A stretch of DNA of 64,000 nucleotides from Mogibacterium kristiansenii. Lineage in GTDB: Bacteria; Bacillota; Clostridia; Peptostreptococcales; Anaerovoracaceae. Below, piece after piece: positions 53,616-63,879 of the stretch (position 1 is its first letter; each line of letters opens with the position of its first letter). Below the pieces are notes generated by a model. That model searched no databases, was not told the DNA's origin, and worked only from the letters and a program-made list of their open reading frames with translations. A program made the translations under genes and the position numbers. The stretch is taken from the NCBI RefSeq assembly GCF_009695905.1, contig NZ_VUNA01000009.1, positions 1 to 64,000 on the forward strand. The letters run 5' to 3'.

Positions 53616-53960
53616 TCACTTCTCTTCAATTAATCCGCAAGACTTCAGCGACTTCACTAAAGTTCGCTGTACTTCCGGACACTTCTTTCCGTTAATTGAA
53701 TTTCGTGCAACGAAAATGATGTCGTATCCCGGCCGAATTTCCAGTCCCATCGTACGGATGGATTCTCGCATCAACCTTCTGGCTCTGTTTCTGCATACGC
53801 TGTTGCCCACCTTCTTGCTGGCAACAAATGCAATTCGAGAAACCGGCAGTCGGTTCTTCTTATACAGAACGACTACGTATCGGCCTCCTCGGGAAGAACC
53901 TTTTCGATAGACATTGTTGAAATTTCTCTGATTACTAAGAATTTCTTTTCTGCACTTCAT
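53616..53960 (-). CDS. rnpA: Ribonuclease P protein component
   Basis: Protein cofactor of RNase P for tRNA 5'-end maturation. The 114-residue protein contains the RNR-type signature [16 protein letters not shown] and [15 protein letters not shown] chose the ATG at 53960 because it fits the family N-terminus, though no good ribosome binding site precedes either this or the TTG at 53984. Confidence 0.93.
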   Translation of the reverse strand: MKCRKEILSNQRNFNNVYRKGSSRGGRYVVVLYKKNRLPVSRIAFVASKKVGNSVCRNRARRLMRESIRTMGLEIRPGYDIIFVARNSINGKKCPEVQRTLVKSLKSCGLIEEK

Positions 53961-53997
53961 TTTGTTATCGAATAACCGCTTCAAGCATTCAAGGGAA

Positions 53998-54132
53998 TTA
54001 AGCAGTCAGCTTCTTTCTGCCTCTTGCTCTTCTGTTCTTCAGAATCTTTCTGCCATTAGCAGTAGCCATTCTCTTTCTGAATCCGTGTTCCTTCATTCTC
54101 TGTCTCTTCTTAGGCTGATATGTTCTCTTCAT
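53998..54132 (-). CDS. rpmH: 50S ribosomal protein L34
   Basis: A 44-residue, very basic protein with the L34 signature [21 protein letters not shown]. The ATG at 54132 has AAGGAG upstream. It starts the rpmH-rnpA-yidD-yidC-jag run from a consensus promoter at 54221-54249. Confidence 0.97.
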   Translation of the reverse strand: MKRTYQPKKRQRMKEHGFRKRMATANGRKILKNRRARGRKKLTA

Positions 54133-54480
54133 CTTCCTTTTCTCCTTCCGATATTACAATATCTCTAAGTTGATATAAAATTCCGTACCTTCTAAATTCC
54201 AAGGGTACATACATCAAAATATTATACTGATTTCCGCCTTCAAAGTCAATGAAAGTCTGAATTATATCGAAAAATGAAATCTTTTTCTTTCAAAAAAGTA
54301 TCAAAAATGCTTATTACCACAACATTTAGTGTTTCGAAAAAGTTATGCATAATTTTTTCCACAACATGTGTATAACATTCTTTTTGTACCCTCTAATATT
54401 TAGATTTTTGGCGTTTCTGACCACTTGTCATTGTGGAAAATTTTATGTAAAATATGTTATCAACAAGGAGAAAGAGCATT
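54133..54480. other. oriC: Origin region, left part (rpmH-dnaA)
   Basis: DnaA-box-like 9-mers, each within 1-2 mismatches of TTATCCACA: TTATGCATA (54343), TTTTCCACA (54355), TTATACACA on minus (54367), TTTTCCACA on minus (54432) and TTATCAACA (54457). The region lies upstream of dnaA, where a bipartite Firmicute-type oriC has its first cluster. Confidence 0.7.
54221..54249 (-). promoter_or_regulatory. rpmH promoter
   Basis: On the minus strand TTGACT (54244-54249), 17 nt and TATAAT (54221-54226), about 90 nt before rpmH. Confidence 0.85.
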
Positions 54481-55830
54481 TTGGATACTAACAAGATATG
54501 GGAGCAATTCCTGCAATTCATAAAAGCAAACACCACAGAGGTCAGCTACAACACCTGGTTCACATCCCTCTCCATCTACCGTATTGATGAAGATGTGAAC
54601 ATTATTTATCTTGCAACAAAAAACGATATTGCGGTCAATCTGATCAAAAAGCGTTATATGCACCTGATTGAACAGGGTTTTGAGAACGTCACCGGCCAGA
54701 GCTACCGCGTACTGGTAAAGTTGGAGGAGGAATATCAGGAAGAGAGCCGGCCGGCTTTGGCTGCCCGGAAAAGAATTCAAAAATTCGAAGACACCAACAA
54801 GCTGTTCAATCCGCGACTGAACTTCGATAATTTTGTGGTGGGCAATAATAATAAGTATGCCCACGCCGCTGCCCTGGCCGTAGCGGAATCCCCGGCGGAA
54901 GCATACAATCCTCTTTTTATATACGGAGGGTCCGGCCTGGGAAAAACCCATCTGATGCAGGCCATCGGCATCCATATTATCAAAAATGATCCGGAATCCC
55001 GCGTCGTGTACGTATCTTCGGAAACCTTCACCAACGAATTGATCAAGGCAATTTCCGAAAATAAAATGCGTGCTTTCAAGAATAAGTATCGAAAAGCCGA
55101 CGTTCTCCTCATCGACGACATCCAGTTCCTGGAGAACAAGGATAAGACCCAGGAAGAATTCTTCCATACGTTCAACGCGCTGTACGAGGACGAAAAACAG
55201 ATTGTCATCTCCAGCGACCGTCCGCCGAACCAACTGGTAAACCTGGAAGAGCGGCTGCGTACTCGATTTGCGTGGAACCTGATTGCGGATATCACGCCTG
55301 CAGACTTCGAAACCCGAGTGGCCATTCTGAAAAAGAAGGCGGAAAACGCGCAGCTGGAATGGGATGACGACCTGTACGAAGTATGCTGCCTCATTGCGGA
55401 GAAATTCACCGACAACATTCGAGAGCTGGAAGGCGCCTTCAACAACATCACCGGTTATTCTAACCTCTTGGACGAACACATCGACGTGGCTTTTGCAAAA
55501 AGAACGCTTCGGAACATCATCAAGGATTCCGACGGCGGCATCGCCCCGGAACGCATCCGGTCCATCGTGGCAAAATACTACAAAATCAAGGTTTCCGATA
55601 TGGATTCTACCAAGAGAAATAAAGAAATTGCCTACCCTCGGCAGGTGGCTATGTACCTTTGCCGGGAGAACACCGAACTTTCCCTGCCGGAAATCGGCGA
55701 ACTCTTCGGCGGAAAACACCATTCCACCGTCATTCATTCGGTGAACAAGATTACCTCACAGTATGATAACGACGAGGAGACCCGGAAGGATATCGATGCC
55801 CTGAAGAAAAAAATTAAAGAACATCGATAA
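54481..55830 (+). CDS. dnaA: Chromosomal replication initiator DnaA
   Basis: Origin-binding AAA+ initiator. The 449-residue product has the N-terminal domain I ([10 protein letters not shown]), Walker [12 protein letters not shown], Walker [13 protein letters not shown], and the C-terminal DnaA-box-binding helix ([22 protein letters not shown]). The start is TTG 54481, with AAGGAG 10 nt upstream; an ATG 9 codons earlier has no ribosome binding site. Confidence 0.97.
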   Translation: MDTNKIWEQFLQFIKANTTEVSYNTWFTSLSIYRIDEDVNIIYLATKNDIAVNLIKKRYMHLIEQGFENVTGQSYRVLVKLEEEYQEESRPALAARKRIQKFEDTNKLFNPRLNFDNFVVGNNNKYAHAAALAVAESPAEAYNPLFIYGGSGLGKTHLMQAIGIHIIKNDPESRVVYVSSETFTNELIKAISENKMRAFKNKYRKADVLLIDDIQFLENKDKTQEEFFHTFNALYEDEKQIVISSDRPPNQLVNLEERLRTRFAWNLIADITPADFETRVAILKKKAENAQLEWDDDLYEVCCLIAEKFTDNIRELEGAFNNITGYSNLLDEHIDVAFAKRTLRNIIKDSDGGIAPERIRSIVAKYYKIKVSDMDSTKRNKEIAYPRQVAMYLCRENTELSLPEIGELFGGKHHSTVIHSVNKITSQYDNDEETRKDIDALKKKIKEHR

Positions 55831-56025
55831 ACGCATTTTTGGGCGGTGCGGAAAAGTTATACACATTCGAATAACAGAGTTTTTGTACGGGTTTTTCCTC
55901 AGCCAAAAAGCCCGTTACTCACATAGAATTATGAATTCGGGGAGTTTTCCACAGTATCGACACTCCCTACTACTATAACTATATTTATTTATATTAATAA
56001 TAATGCTCTCGCGAAAGGAATCGTT
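55831..56025. other. oriC: Origin region, right part (dnaA-dnaN), candidate unwinding element
   Basis: DnaA-box-like sequences TTATACACA (55857) and TTTTCCACA (55945, inside a GGGAGT/ACTCCC hairpin) are followed by a stretch of only A/T with few C (55968-56003), the probable DNA unwinding element. The position, between dnaA and dnaN, agrees with B. subtilis-type origins. Confidence 0.7.
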
Positions 56026-57132
56026 ATGAAAATCTATTGCAATAAATCCGAACTTTACCGTGCTCTGAACAACGCCATCCAGGCGGTTCCGTCCCGGTCC
56101 ACTTCAAAAATTCTGGAAGGCGTACTGATTGAAACAAAAGAAGATGAAATGATCATCACCGGTACCGACACCTTCATGGTGGTGGAATCCAAATTATCCG
56201 CAAAATGCGACGGCATTGCGGATTTCGTGGCACCGGCCGCACTCTTTGCGAATATCATCGGCAAACTTCCGTCAGAAGATGTGATGATGGAATACGATTC
56301 CGTAAAAAAAGTTCTATCGATTCAGAGCGGACGTTACCGGTCGGAAGTCATCTGCTTCGATTCCACGGAGTTTCCGAAAGTTCAGATGAAGGAACCGCAG
56401 AAGAGCATCACATTGAATAAAGAATCCGTTCGAAAGCTGATTCGGAAAACCGCCTTCTCTGCCAGCGCAGATGAAATCAATGGAATTCTTACCGGCGTCC
56501 TCTGCGAAATCGGCGACGGCAATTTCCGCATGGTTGCGGTGGATGCCTTCCGAATGGCAATCTACAACGAACCGCTGGAGGATTCCATCGATGCGTTTAA
56601 GGTGGTCATTCCCGCAAAACAGCTTAACAAAATGTCAAAAATCATTTCTGATGACGGAGATGAAACCATCCGCATGGAGCTGGTAGACGAAAAAGCGGTA
56701 TTTTTCTTTGACGGAACCAAGGTAACACTGAATACCATGAACGGAAGATACATCGATTACAAACGAATCATCAAGGTAGACAGCACCACCGAGGTTCGAA
56801 TTCAGAAAGATGAACTGATTCGAAGCATTGACCGTGCATCCATCCTGACTCAAAAGGAAAACAACAATATGATTAAGTTCGATATACAGGACGATCTCCT
56901 TGAAATCTCGGCGTTGGACAATCAGGGCAATATGAATGAAAAGATTGAGATTATCCAGAAGGGAGAGGATCTGAAAATCGGATTCAACTCCCGCTACATG
57001 ATGGAGATCCTCCGAAGCATCGATGATGAAGAAGTGGTTCTTTACATGAGAGATAATGTGAGCCCATGCATCTTCCGCCCTCTTCAGGGAGAGCGTTATT
57101 TGTACCTGGCACTGCCGATTCGAATCAACTAG
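56026..57132 (+). CDS. dnaN: DNA polymerase III beta subunit (sliding clamp)
   Basis: A ring-shaped clamp that tethers polymerase to DNA. At 368 residues it has the expected three-domain layout and ends in YLALPIRIN, the family's C-terminal form. AAAGGA precedes the ATG. Confidence 0.96.
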   Translation: MKIYCNKSELYRALNNAIQAVPSRSTSKILEGVLIETKEDEMIITGTDTFMVVESKLSAKCDGIADFVAPAALFANIIGKLPSEDVMMEYDSVKKVLSIQSGRYRSEVICFDSTEFPKVQMKEPQKSITLNKESVRKLIRKTAFSASADEINGILTGVLCEIGDGNFRMVAVDAFRMAIYNEPLEDSIDAFKVVIPAKQLNKMSKIISDDGDETIRMELVDEKAVFFFDGTKVTLNTMNGRYIDYKRIIKVDSTTEVRIQKDELIRSIDRASILTQKENNNMIKFDIQDDLLEISALDNQGNMNEKIEIIQKGEDLKIGFNSRYMMEILRSIDDEEVVLYMRDNVSPCIFRPLQGERYLYLALPIRIN

Positions 57133-57141
57133 TGAGAATTT

Positions 57142-58236
57142 ATGATAGTCAAAAAAGTAGAACTCCACAACTTCAGAAATTACGAAAATCTAGAGCTGTC
57201 TTTTGACAGCTCTAGAAATGTTTTTATTGGGGAGAATGCGCAGGGAAAAACCAATCTCATCGAAGGCATCTATCTCTGCGCTTTCGCCCGATCTTTCCGC
57301 ACCCAGAATTCCGCCAACATGGTTATGCTGGATCGACCGCGGGCCAGCGTGACGGTGGACCTGGTGAGCGAGGATATGGATAAAAGCATTTCCGTGATCC
57401 TGGACCGTACCGGCAAAAAGATGATTAAAAAAGACGGCAAAGTCATCCGCAAAACCGCAGAGCTGCTGAACAATCTGGTGGTGATGGTTTTTTCTCCGGA
57501 AGATCTTCGCATCATCAAAGACAGTCCGGAGAAGCGGAGAAACTTCATCAATAAGGAGCTGTCCCAAATTCGGCCCCGCTATTACGAATGCCTTCGCCTT
57601 TACAACGAAGCCCTTCGCCAAAAGAACAGCATGCTGAAGGACAATCTGAAGAATTCGAAAATCGACGAAAACATGCTGGATATCTACGACCTGCAGCTGG
57701 CAAAATACGGAACGGAAATCGTGAAGTACCGGAGAAATTTCATTCGCATACTTTCGGAAAGAGCGGCGGAAATTCAGAAGAGTATTTCCGGCGGAAGAGA
57801 AGATCTGGAAATCCGGTATCTATGTTCTCTTTCGGAAGAGAATCAATACGACGCGCTGGTGGCGGCGAGAGACCGAGACCTTTATAGCGGGCACAGCAGT
57901 CTGGGACCGCAGCGGGACGATATGGAATTTCTGATTAATGGAAAGGACGCGAAGAAGTACGGATCTCAGGGACAGCATCGCACCATCGCTTTGGCACTGA
58001 AGTTGTCGGAAATCGGAATCGCTCGGGATGTGATCGGTGAAAACCCGGTGCTCCTCCTGGACGATGTATTGTCGGAACTGGATGAAGAACGGCAGACATT
58101 TCTTTTTCAAGAAATCGAAGACGTGCAGCTCTTCATTACCACCACGGATGTGAACAATCGGATTCTGAAGAAAATGCCAAAGGGAAATGTTTATTCTGTG
58201 AAGAGTGGTACTGTGTTTAAAAATACCTTGAAATGA
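57142..58236 (+). CDS. recF: Recombination protein RecF
   Basis: An SMC-like ATPase loading RecA at gaps. The 364-residue protein has Walker A GENAQGKTNLIEGI, a signature SQGQHRTIALALKLSE and Walker B LLLDDVLSELDEERQ. It follows dnaN by 9 nt without the S4-domain yaaA gene found there in many Firmicutes. A 12-bp perfect hairpin lies in codons 16-25 (57189-57216). Confidence 0.95.
   Translation: MIVKKVELHNFRNYENLELSFDSSRNVFIGENAQGKTNLIEGIYLCAFARSFRTQNSANMVMLDRPRASVTVDLVSEDMDKSISVILDRTGKKMIKKDGKVIRKTAELLNNLVVMVFSPEDLRIIKDSPEKRRNFINKELSQIRPRYYECLRLYNEALRQKNSMLKDNLKNSKIDENMLDIYDLQLAKYGTEIVKYRRNFIRILSERAAEIQKSISGGREDLEIRYLCSLSEENQYDALVAARDRDLYSGHSSLGPQRDDMEFLINGKDAKKYGSQGQHRTIALALKLSEIGIARDVIGENPVLLLDDVLSELDEERQTFLFQEIEDVQLFITTTDVNNRILKKMPKGNVYSVKSGTVFKNTLK
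57189..57216 (+). repeat. Perfect 12-bp hairpin inside recF
   Basis: TCTAGAGCTGTC and GACAGCTCTAGA flank a TTTT loop, 47 nt into the recF coding region. The symmetry is exact even though both arms are coding sequence. Confidence 0.85.
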
Positions 58237-58291
58237 TTTAAAATCAAGCCAAAACAAGCCAAAATTATACCTTATGGTGATTTTGGTATTC

Positions 58292-58320
58292 TTGAATAAA
58301 AGACGCGAATATGGTAGAAT
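58292..58320 (+). promoter_or_regulatory. gyrB promoter
   Basis: TTGAAT (58292-58297), 17 nt and TAGAAT (58315-58320) with an upstream TGG. The start would fall inside the following hairpin. Confidence 0.7.
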
Positions 58321-58350
58321 AAATCGGTTATGTAAATAACCGATTTTTTG
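58321..58350 (+). terminator. recF terminator abutting the gyrB promoter
   Basis: AAATCGGTTAT (58321-58331) pairs perfectly with ATAACCGATTT (58336-58346), loop GTAA, followed by TTTTG. It terminates readthrough from recF, while the gyrB promoter just upstream starts within the stem. Confidence 0.75.
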
Positions 58351-58379
58351 TTTGTTTTAATCATAAAAGGAAGGTTTGA

Positions 58380-60323
58380 ATGAGCGCAGAAAAAAAGAAA
58401 AGCGACTATACAGGCCAACAGATTCAGGTACTTCACGGACTGGAAGCGGTTCGTGTCAGACCGGGTATGTACATCGGCAGTACCGGATCTCAGGGTTTGC
58501 ATCATCTCGTATACGAAATCGTGGATAACAGTGTGGACGAGGCACTGGCCGGATTCTGTAAACACATCGAGCTGTCCATTAATGAAGATAATTCCATCAC
58601 GGTATGCGATGACGGCCGTGGAATGCCGGTGGATATGCATCCGACGGAGCATAAGCCGACGGTTGAAGTTATTCATACACAGCTCCATGCGGGCGGTAAG
58701 TTCGGCGGCGGCGGATACAAGGTATCCGGTGGTCTTCACGGTGTAGGTGCATCGGTAGTAAACGCCCTCTCCACGCACATGATTGTTGAGGTAAAAAGAG
58801 GCGGAAAGCTGTACGAGCAGGAATATTTCCAGGGAAAAAGAGTAACCGAGCTGAAGGTTCTGGGAGAGGCCGAGGGTTCCGGTTCTAAGACCACCTTCTG
58901 GCCGGATCCGGAAATTTTCGATGAAACCATCTATGACTACGATATCCTGCAGAATCGAATGAGAGAGATGGCCTTTTTGAATAAGGGCCTCCGGATTACC
59001 ATCGAAGATAAGAGAGAGGGACGGAAGAAGAAAGAAAGCTTCTGCTACGAAGGCGGAATTCGAGAATTCGTCACCTTCATGAATCGAAACAAGAAGGTCA
59101 TCAACGAAGATGTATTCTATTTCGAGAACCACAAGAAGGACGAAGCCACCGGCAAAGAGTATGAAGTGGAAGTAGCACTGCAGTACACCGGAAACTACAA
59201 CGAAACGGTAATGTCCTATGCCAACAACATCAACACCATTGAAGGCGGTTTCCACCTCCAGGGACTGAAGGCGGCGATTACCAGAACGCTGAACGACTAT
59301 GCTCGCCGTACCAAGCAGCTGAAGGAGAAGGACGATTCCCTCACCGGCGATGACTGCCGGGAAGGCGTTACCGCGATTGTCAGCGTGAAGCTGACGGATC
59401 CTCAGTTCGAAGGACAGACCAAGGCAAAGCTTGGAAACAGTGAAGTTCGTGGTTTTGTGGAAAGCAGCATGAACGAGTACTTCAACTTTTATTTGGAGGA
59501 GCATCCGGCGCAGGCCAAGAAAATCGTCACCAAGTGCATCAACGCGGCCAACGCCAGAGAAGCAGCGCGAAAGGCTCGAGAGACCTCGCGTAAAACCAAC
59601 GTACTGGAAAGCACATCGCTTCCGGGCAAGCTGAAGGATTGTTCCGAAAAGGATCCGGAAATCTGTGAAATTTTCCTGGTGGAGGGAGACTCCGCCGGCG
59701 GAAGTGCGCAGGAAGGAAGAGACAGAGCGCGCCAGGCGGTGCTTCCGCTGAGAGGTAAAATTCTGAACGTAGAGAAGGCAACCCGTGCGAGAGCGTTGGA
59801 TTCTCAGGAAATTCGGAATATGATTACCGCTTTCGGCTGCGGAATCGACGACAACTTCGATATTTCAAAACTGCGTTATCATAAAATTATCATCATGACC
59901 GATGCGGACGTGGACGGTGCTCATATTCGGACGCTGCTCCTCACCTTCTTCTATCGCTTCATGAGACCGCTGATTGAGGAAGGCTATGTATATGCCGCAC
60001 AGCCGCCGCTGTTCCGGGTGAAGAGAGGCAAAGAGACTTGGTACACCTATTCCGACAAGGAGCAGGAAGATCTCTTGGCCGAACTTCGGGAGAAAGACAG
60101 CAAGACAAAGGTGGAAATACAGAGATACAAGGGTCTTGGAGAGATGGATTACACTCAGCTGTGGGAAACCACTATGGACTACAACCATCGTACCCTGATT
60201 CGGATTTCTTTAGATGATGCCGAAAAGGCGGATGAGATGATTACCACATTGATGGGTGACAAGGTTCCGCCGCGGAAGAAGTTCATTGAGGAAAACGCGC
60301 GTTACGCCACATTGGATTTATAG
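58380..60323 (+). CDS. gyrB: DNA gyrase subunit B
   Basis: The ATPase subunit of gyrase, which introduces negative supercoils. The 647-residue protein has the GHKL ATP site ([36 protein letters not shown]) and the Toprim EGDSAGGSA and [11 protein letters not shown] motifs. AAGGAAGG precedes the ATG. Confidence 0.98.
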   Translation: MSAEKKKSDYTGQQIQVLHGLEAVRVRPGMYIGSTGSQGLHHLVYEIVDNSVDEALAGFCKHIELSINEDNSITVCDDGRGMPVDMHPTEHKPTVEVIHTQLHAGGKFGGGGYKVSGGLHGVGASVVNALSTHMIVEVKRGGKLYEQEYFQGKRVTELKVLGEAEGSGSKTTFWPDPEIFDETIYDYDILQNRMREMAFLNKGLRITIEDKREGRKKKESFCYEGGIREFVTFMNRNKKVINEDVFYFENHKKDEATGKEYEVEVALQYTGNYNETVMSYANNINTIEGGFHLQGLKAAITRTLNDYARRTKQLKEKDDSLTGDDCREGVTAIVSVKLTDPQFEGQTKAKLGNSEVRGFVESSMNEYFNFYLEEHPAQAKKIVTKCINAANAREAARKARETSRKTNVLESTSLPGKLKDCSEKDPEICEIFLVEGDSAGGSAQEGRDRARQAVLPLRGKILNVEKATRARALDSQEIRNMITAFGCGIDDNFDISKLRYHKIIIMTDADVDGAHIRTLLLTFFYRFMRPLIEEGYVYAAQPPLFRVKRGKETWYTYSDKEQEDLLAELREKDSKTKVEIQRYKGLGEMDYTQLWETTMDYNHRTLIRISLDDAEKADEMITTLMGDKVPPRKKFIEENARYATLDL

Positions 60324-60409
60324 TCGGTATCCGGTGATCTGCGAAATTCTTTTTATGGGAAATCGCGAAGAGCTTGAGATACTGAAGAAGTATAGATAAA
60401 GGAGATTGA
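60324..60409 (+). other. gyrB-gyrA gap with a possible 21-codon frame
   Basis: A GTG at 60334 opens a 21-codon frame, with an internal ATG at 60355, that ends at TAA 60397-60399 just before the gyrA AGGAG. There is no good ribosome binding site and no recognised relative; it may be chance. Confidence 0.25.
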
Positions 60410-62917
60410 ATGTCAACGAATTTATTGGAAGACAGCAAAATAATCACCCATGAGATGTCGGAGGAAATGAAGACTTCCTATATCGACTACGCCATGAGTG
60501 TTATTGTAGGACGTGCCCTTCCGGATGTTCGAGACGGTTTGAAGCCGGTTAACAGAAGAATTCTCTACGGCCTGAGTGCTCTGGGAATTACGCCGGACAA
60601 GTCGCACAAGAAGTCCGCCCGTATCGTCGGTGAAGTAATGGGTAAATATCACCCTCACGGTGACAGTTCTATCTACGATGCCATGGTTAAGATGGCACAG
60701 GTTTTCTCCACCAGATATCCGCTGGTGGATGGTCACGGTAACTTCGGTTCCGTGGATGGAGACGGTGCAGCGGCTTCTCGTTATACCGAGGCCAGAATGT
60801 CCCCGTTTTCCCTGCAGATGGTTCGGGATATCGGAAAGGAAACCGTGGATTTTGCGGATAACTACGACGGCGAGGAACAGGAACCGGTGGTTCTGCCTTC
60901 CCGTGTGCCGAATCTGCTGATTAACGGATCCAACGGTATCGCAGTAGGTATGGCTACATCCATTCCGCCGCACAATTTGGGCGAGACCATCGATGCGTGC
61001 GTCAAGATGATTGACGACGATGAGTGCACGGTGGATGACTTGATTAAAATCATCAAGGCGCCGGACTTCCCGACCGGTGCGCAGATTATCGGAAAAGAAG
61101 GTGCGCGAGAAGCCTATCGTACCGGTACCGGCAAGGTGCTGGTTCGCTCGGAGTGCGAAATTGAGGAAGGAAGCCGGGGACGTACCCGTATCGTGGTAAG
61201 CTCCATTCCGTACCAGGTGAACAAGGCTCGGCTGATCGAGTCCATGGCAGCGCTGGTAAAGGATAAGAAGATAGAAGGAATTTCCAACATTCAGGATGAG
61301 TCCGCTCGAGGAAATCTTCGGATTGTCATTGACCTGAAGAAGGACGTGAATCCAAATGTCATCCTGAACAGATTGTACAAGCACACTCAGCTGCAGACTT
61401 CCTACAGCATGATCATGTTGGCACTGGTAAACGGCGAGCCGAAGATTCTGAATCTGTACCAGATTCTGGACGAATACTTGAAGCACCAGAAGGAAGTGGT
61501 GACGCGGAGAACTCGGTTCGATCTGAGAAAAGCAGAGGAACGGGCACATATTTTAGAGGGTTACGTAATCGCGCTGGATAATATCGACGAAGTGATCAAG
61601 GTTATCCGTTCCGCTTATAACGATGCGAAAGAAAAGCTGATGATTCGGTTCAGTTTGTCGGAAGCGCAGGCACAGGCAATTCTCGATATGAGACTGGCCA
61701 GACTCCAGGGTTTGGAACGTGAGAAAATTGAGGAAGAATTGGCGGAGCTTCGGAAGAGAATCGCATACTTCAAGGAACTGCTGGCAGATGAGAAGAAGCT
61801 GATGGGCGTAATCAAGGACGAACTTCTGGAAATCAAGAAGAAGTACGGAGATAAGAGAAGAACCAAGCTGGTGAACGGCGACGGAGAGCTGGATGAAGAG
61901 GCCCTGATCGATGAAGAGGATGTGGCAATCACCCTCACCCACATGGGCTACATCAAGAGAGTTCCGGAGAACACCTATAAGGCACAGCGCCGAGGCGGCA
62001 AGGGAATTCTGGGACTGACTACCCGGGATTCGGATTTTGTCAAAGATCTGATCATCACCTCCACCCACGATGACCTGCTGTTCTTTACCGATATGGGAAA
62101 GGTGTACAAGATGAAGGGATACGAGGTTCCGGAAGCATCCAGAACCGCAAAGGGTACTCCGGTCATCAACTTCCTGAACCTGAATTCGGGCGAGAAGGTC
62201 AGCGCGGTGATTCCGGTGAAGGAATTCTCCCAGGACAACTACCTGGTAATGATCACCCGAAGCGGAACCATCAAGAAGACGCCGATGTCGGAATTCGACA
62301 GCATTCGGAAGAACGGTCTCATCGCCATCAACCTGAAGGACGGCGACAAGTTGATTTCCGTCAGTCAGTCCAACGGCGACGAGAATATCTACGTCATCAC
62401 CAAGCTGGGTAAGGCCATCGCCTTCAACGAAAACGATGTTCGAAGCATGGGCCGAAATGCAGCCGGCGTTCGCGCCATCAACCTGGATTACGGCGATGAA
62501 GTCGTTTCTATGGAGCTGGATATCGACGGAACCCGGGAGATGCTGGTAGTTTCCGAGAACGGATTCGGAAAGAGAACCTCTCTGGATGAGTATCGCCTCC
62601 AGACCAGAGGCGGTAAGGGTATCGCTACTTACGACAAGTCCAAGTTCAGCAAGACCGGTACGCTGGTCGGCGGAATGCTGGTTCGGGACGAGAACGAAGT
62701 GATGCTGATTAACTCCAACGGCGTAATCATCCGAATTCGGGCAGAAGAAATCTCCAAGTCCGGAAGAACCACTCAGGGCGTAAAGATTATGAAGGTGGAG
62801 GAAGACAGCCACATCGTATCTTTGGCCAAGGTTGTGGATGATGAAGAGAACGCACAGAAGCCGAAGGTTTCAGAAAAAAAGAAATCCGAGGGTGAACAAA
62901 TTTCTCTTCTGGATTAA
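60410..62917 (+). CDS. gyrA: DNA gyrase subunit A
   Basis: The DNA-cleaving subunit. The 835-residue protein has the winged-helix with catalytic Tyr (RYTEARM), a GyrA-box-like QRRGGKG (about residue 526) and beta-propeller repeats at the C-terminus. The quinolone-resistance positions equivalent to E. coli Ser83 and Asp87 are Ser and Asp ([11 protein letters not shown]), the sensitive type. AAAGGAG precedes the ATG by 5 nt. Confidence 0.98.
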   Translation: MSTNLLEDSKIITHEMSEEMKTSYIDYAMSVIVGRALPDVRDGLKPVNRRILYGLSALGITPDKSHKKSARIVGEVMGKYHPHGDSSIYDAMVKMAQVFSTRYPLVDGHGNFGSVDGDGAAASRYTEARMSPFSLQMVRDIGKETVDFADNYDGEEQEPVVLPSRVPNLLINGSNGIAVGMATSIPPHNLGETIDACVKMIDDDECTVDDLIKIIKAPDFPTGAQIIGKEGAREAYRTGTGKVLVRSECEIEEGSRGRTRIVVSSIPYQVNKARLIESMAALVKDKKIEGISNIQDESARGNLRIVIDLKKDVNPNVILNRLYKHTQLQTSYSMIMLALVNGEPKILNLYQILDEYLKHQKEVVTRRTRFDLRKAEERAHILEGYVIALDNIDEVIKVIRSAYNDAKEKLMIRFSLSEAQAQAILDMRLARLQGLEREKIEEELAELRKRIAYFKELLADEKKLMGVIKDELLEIKKKYGDKRRTKLVNGDGELDEEALIDEEDVAITLTHMGYIKRVPENTYKAQRRGGKGILGLTTRDSDFVKDLIITSTHDDLLFFTDMGKVYKMKGYEVPEASRTAKGTPVINFLNLNSGEKVSAVIPVKEFSQDNYLVMITRSGTIKKTPMSEFDSIRKNGLIAINLKDGDKLISVSQSNGDENIYVITKLGKAIAFNENDVRSMGRNAAGVRAINLDYGDEVVSMELDIDGTREMLVVSENGFGKRTSLDEYRLQTRGGKGIATYDKSKFSKTGTLVGGMLVRDENEVMLINSNGVIIRIRAEEISKSGRTTQGVKIMKVEEDSHIVSLAKVVDDEENAQKPKVSEKKKSEGEQISLLD

Positions 62918-62930
62918 TGAATAAAAAAAG

Positions 62931-62974
62931 AATGGCGCAAAGTCGGAAACGTCCGGCTCTGCGTCCATTTTTTT
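62931..62974 (+). terminator. gyrA terminator
   Basis: ATGGCGCAAAGTCGGA and its imperfect complement form a hairpin around AACG, followed by T7. Confidence 0.8.
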
Positions 62975-62998
62975 GTGGTTTTATAAAGATGCGGAAAA

Positions 62999-63580
62999 CT
63001 AGCGGATGATGATGTCCTGCAGTTTTCTTTTTGGGACGTAATGAACGTCGTCTGCATCCCGGTAGTAGCCGGTGTCTTCCCCATTCTCGATTTCTACCAG
63101 GTGAATTTTCTCTGCGGATTTGCCGACGGCGATGACCAGCTTGAGGATGTATTTGTCCGGAATGCCCAGCTCGTCCCTGAGTTCTTCCGGATTGTAGCCG
63201 CCCCCCAGCATGCAGCAGCGGTATCCCTTCTCCACCGCCGCCAGGGTGATGCTCTGCGCCGCGATACCCAGGTCGATATTGGTAAAGGTGTCGCTGGTGC
63301 TGATGTCCGGATCCTGAAGGATGACAATGTAGGACTCCGGTTCCTTTCCGGCATCCGGCAGGTGGCGCTCCGGAAGACGACCACCCATCTTGGTCGCTTT
63401 CTGAAGAATGGCTGCGGCGGAATCCCGGTTGGCGATAAAATATTTCAGCGGCTGCAGGTTCATGCCGGAGGATGAAAGGCGGGCACAGTCAATCATGTCC
63501 ATCAGTTCCTCGGTGGAAACTTTTGCGCTTTGGTCGAATCCCCGCACGGTGCGGTTCTCTTTGACGTAATCTTTCAGCAT
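62999..63580 (-). CDS. Nitroreductase-family flavoprotein
   Basis: A 193-residue FMN-dependent nitroreductase-like protein: NRTVRGFDQ (FMN-phosphate Arg), LSSSGMNLQPLKYFIA, and IDLGIAAQSITLAAVEKGYRCCMLGG (FMN and substrate-binding helix). The natural substrate is unknown. ATG 63580 is preceded by AGGAGG; its promoter is at 63620-63648. It is convergent with gyrA. Confidence 0.9.
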   Translation of the reverse strand: MLKDYVKENRTVRGFDQSAKVSTEELMDMIDCARLSSSGMNLQPLKYFIANRDSAAAILQKATKMGGRLPERHLPDAGKEPESYIVILQDPDISTSDTFTNIDLGIAAQSITLAAVEKGYRCCMLGGGYNPEELRDELGIPDKYILKLVIAVGKSAEKIHLVEIENGEDTGYYRDADDVHYVPKRKLQDIIIR

Positions 63581-63604
63581 GGTACACCTCCTGTTATTTC
63601 GCAT

Positions 63605-63815
63605 AATTTTTTTTATTAATGATAGTAATCTATTTGGCGTATGTCAAATAAATATGCTTATAAACTTGTCAAAAACACAAAAAGAAAAAGTTTTCCACAG
63701 TTATCAACAATGTGTGAGAATGTGCCGCAGTAGTTGAAATATAAGAGGTGTACGGATGTGAATGAATAATTATGCACAGAGATGTTAACAAATTATGGAA
63801 AACTGTGATTATAAA
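63605..63815. other. Intergenic region with DnaA-box-like sites
   Basis: AT-rich and gene-free. It holds TTTTCCACA (63691-63699) and TTATCAACA (63701-63709) one base apart and TTATGCACA (63770-63778). Each is one mismatch from the DnaA box TTATCCACA. The region may be a DnaA-binding regulatory locus or a fragment related to the origin. Confidence 0.5.
63620..63648 (-). promoter_or_regulatory. Promoter of the nitroreductase gene
   Basis: On the minus strand consensus TTGACA (63643-63648), 17 nt and TATCAT (63620-63625). Confidence 0.8.
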
Positions 63816-63844
63816 CTAAAAGAGGCGCCGCAGTGACGCCTCTT
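63816..63844 (-). terminator. Terminator of the right-edge gene
   Basis: AAGAGGCG (63820-63827) pairs with CGCCTCTT (63837-63844). On the minus strand TTTTAGTTT follows. It lies downstream of the partial Fn3 protein. Confidence 0.7.
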
Positions 63845-63879
63845 CTTCGGATAATCGGGAATCCGTGATGCATAAAATC

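Noticed and set aside
54460-55737. A long minus-strand frame within dnaA
   Set aside because: It is a mirror of the dnaA coding sequence; dnaA on the plus strand has all expected motifs.
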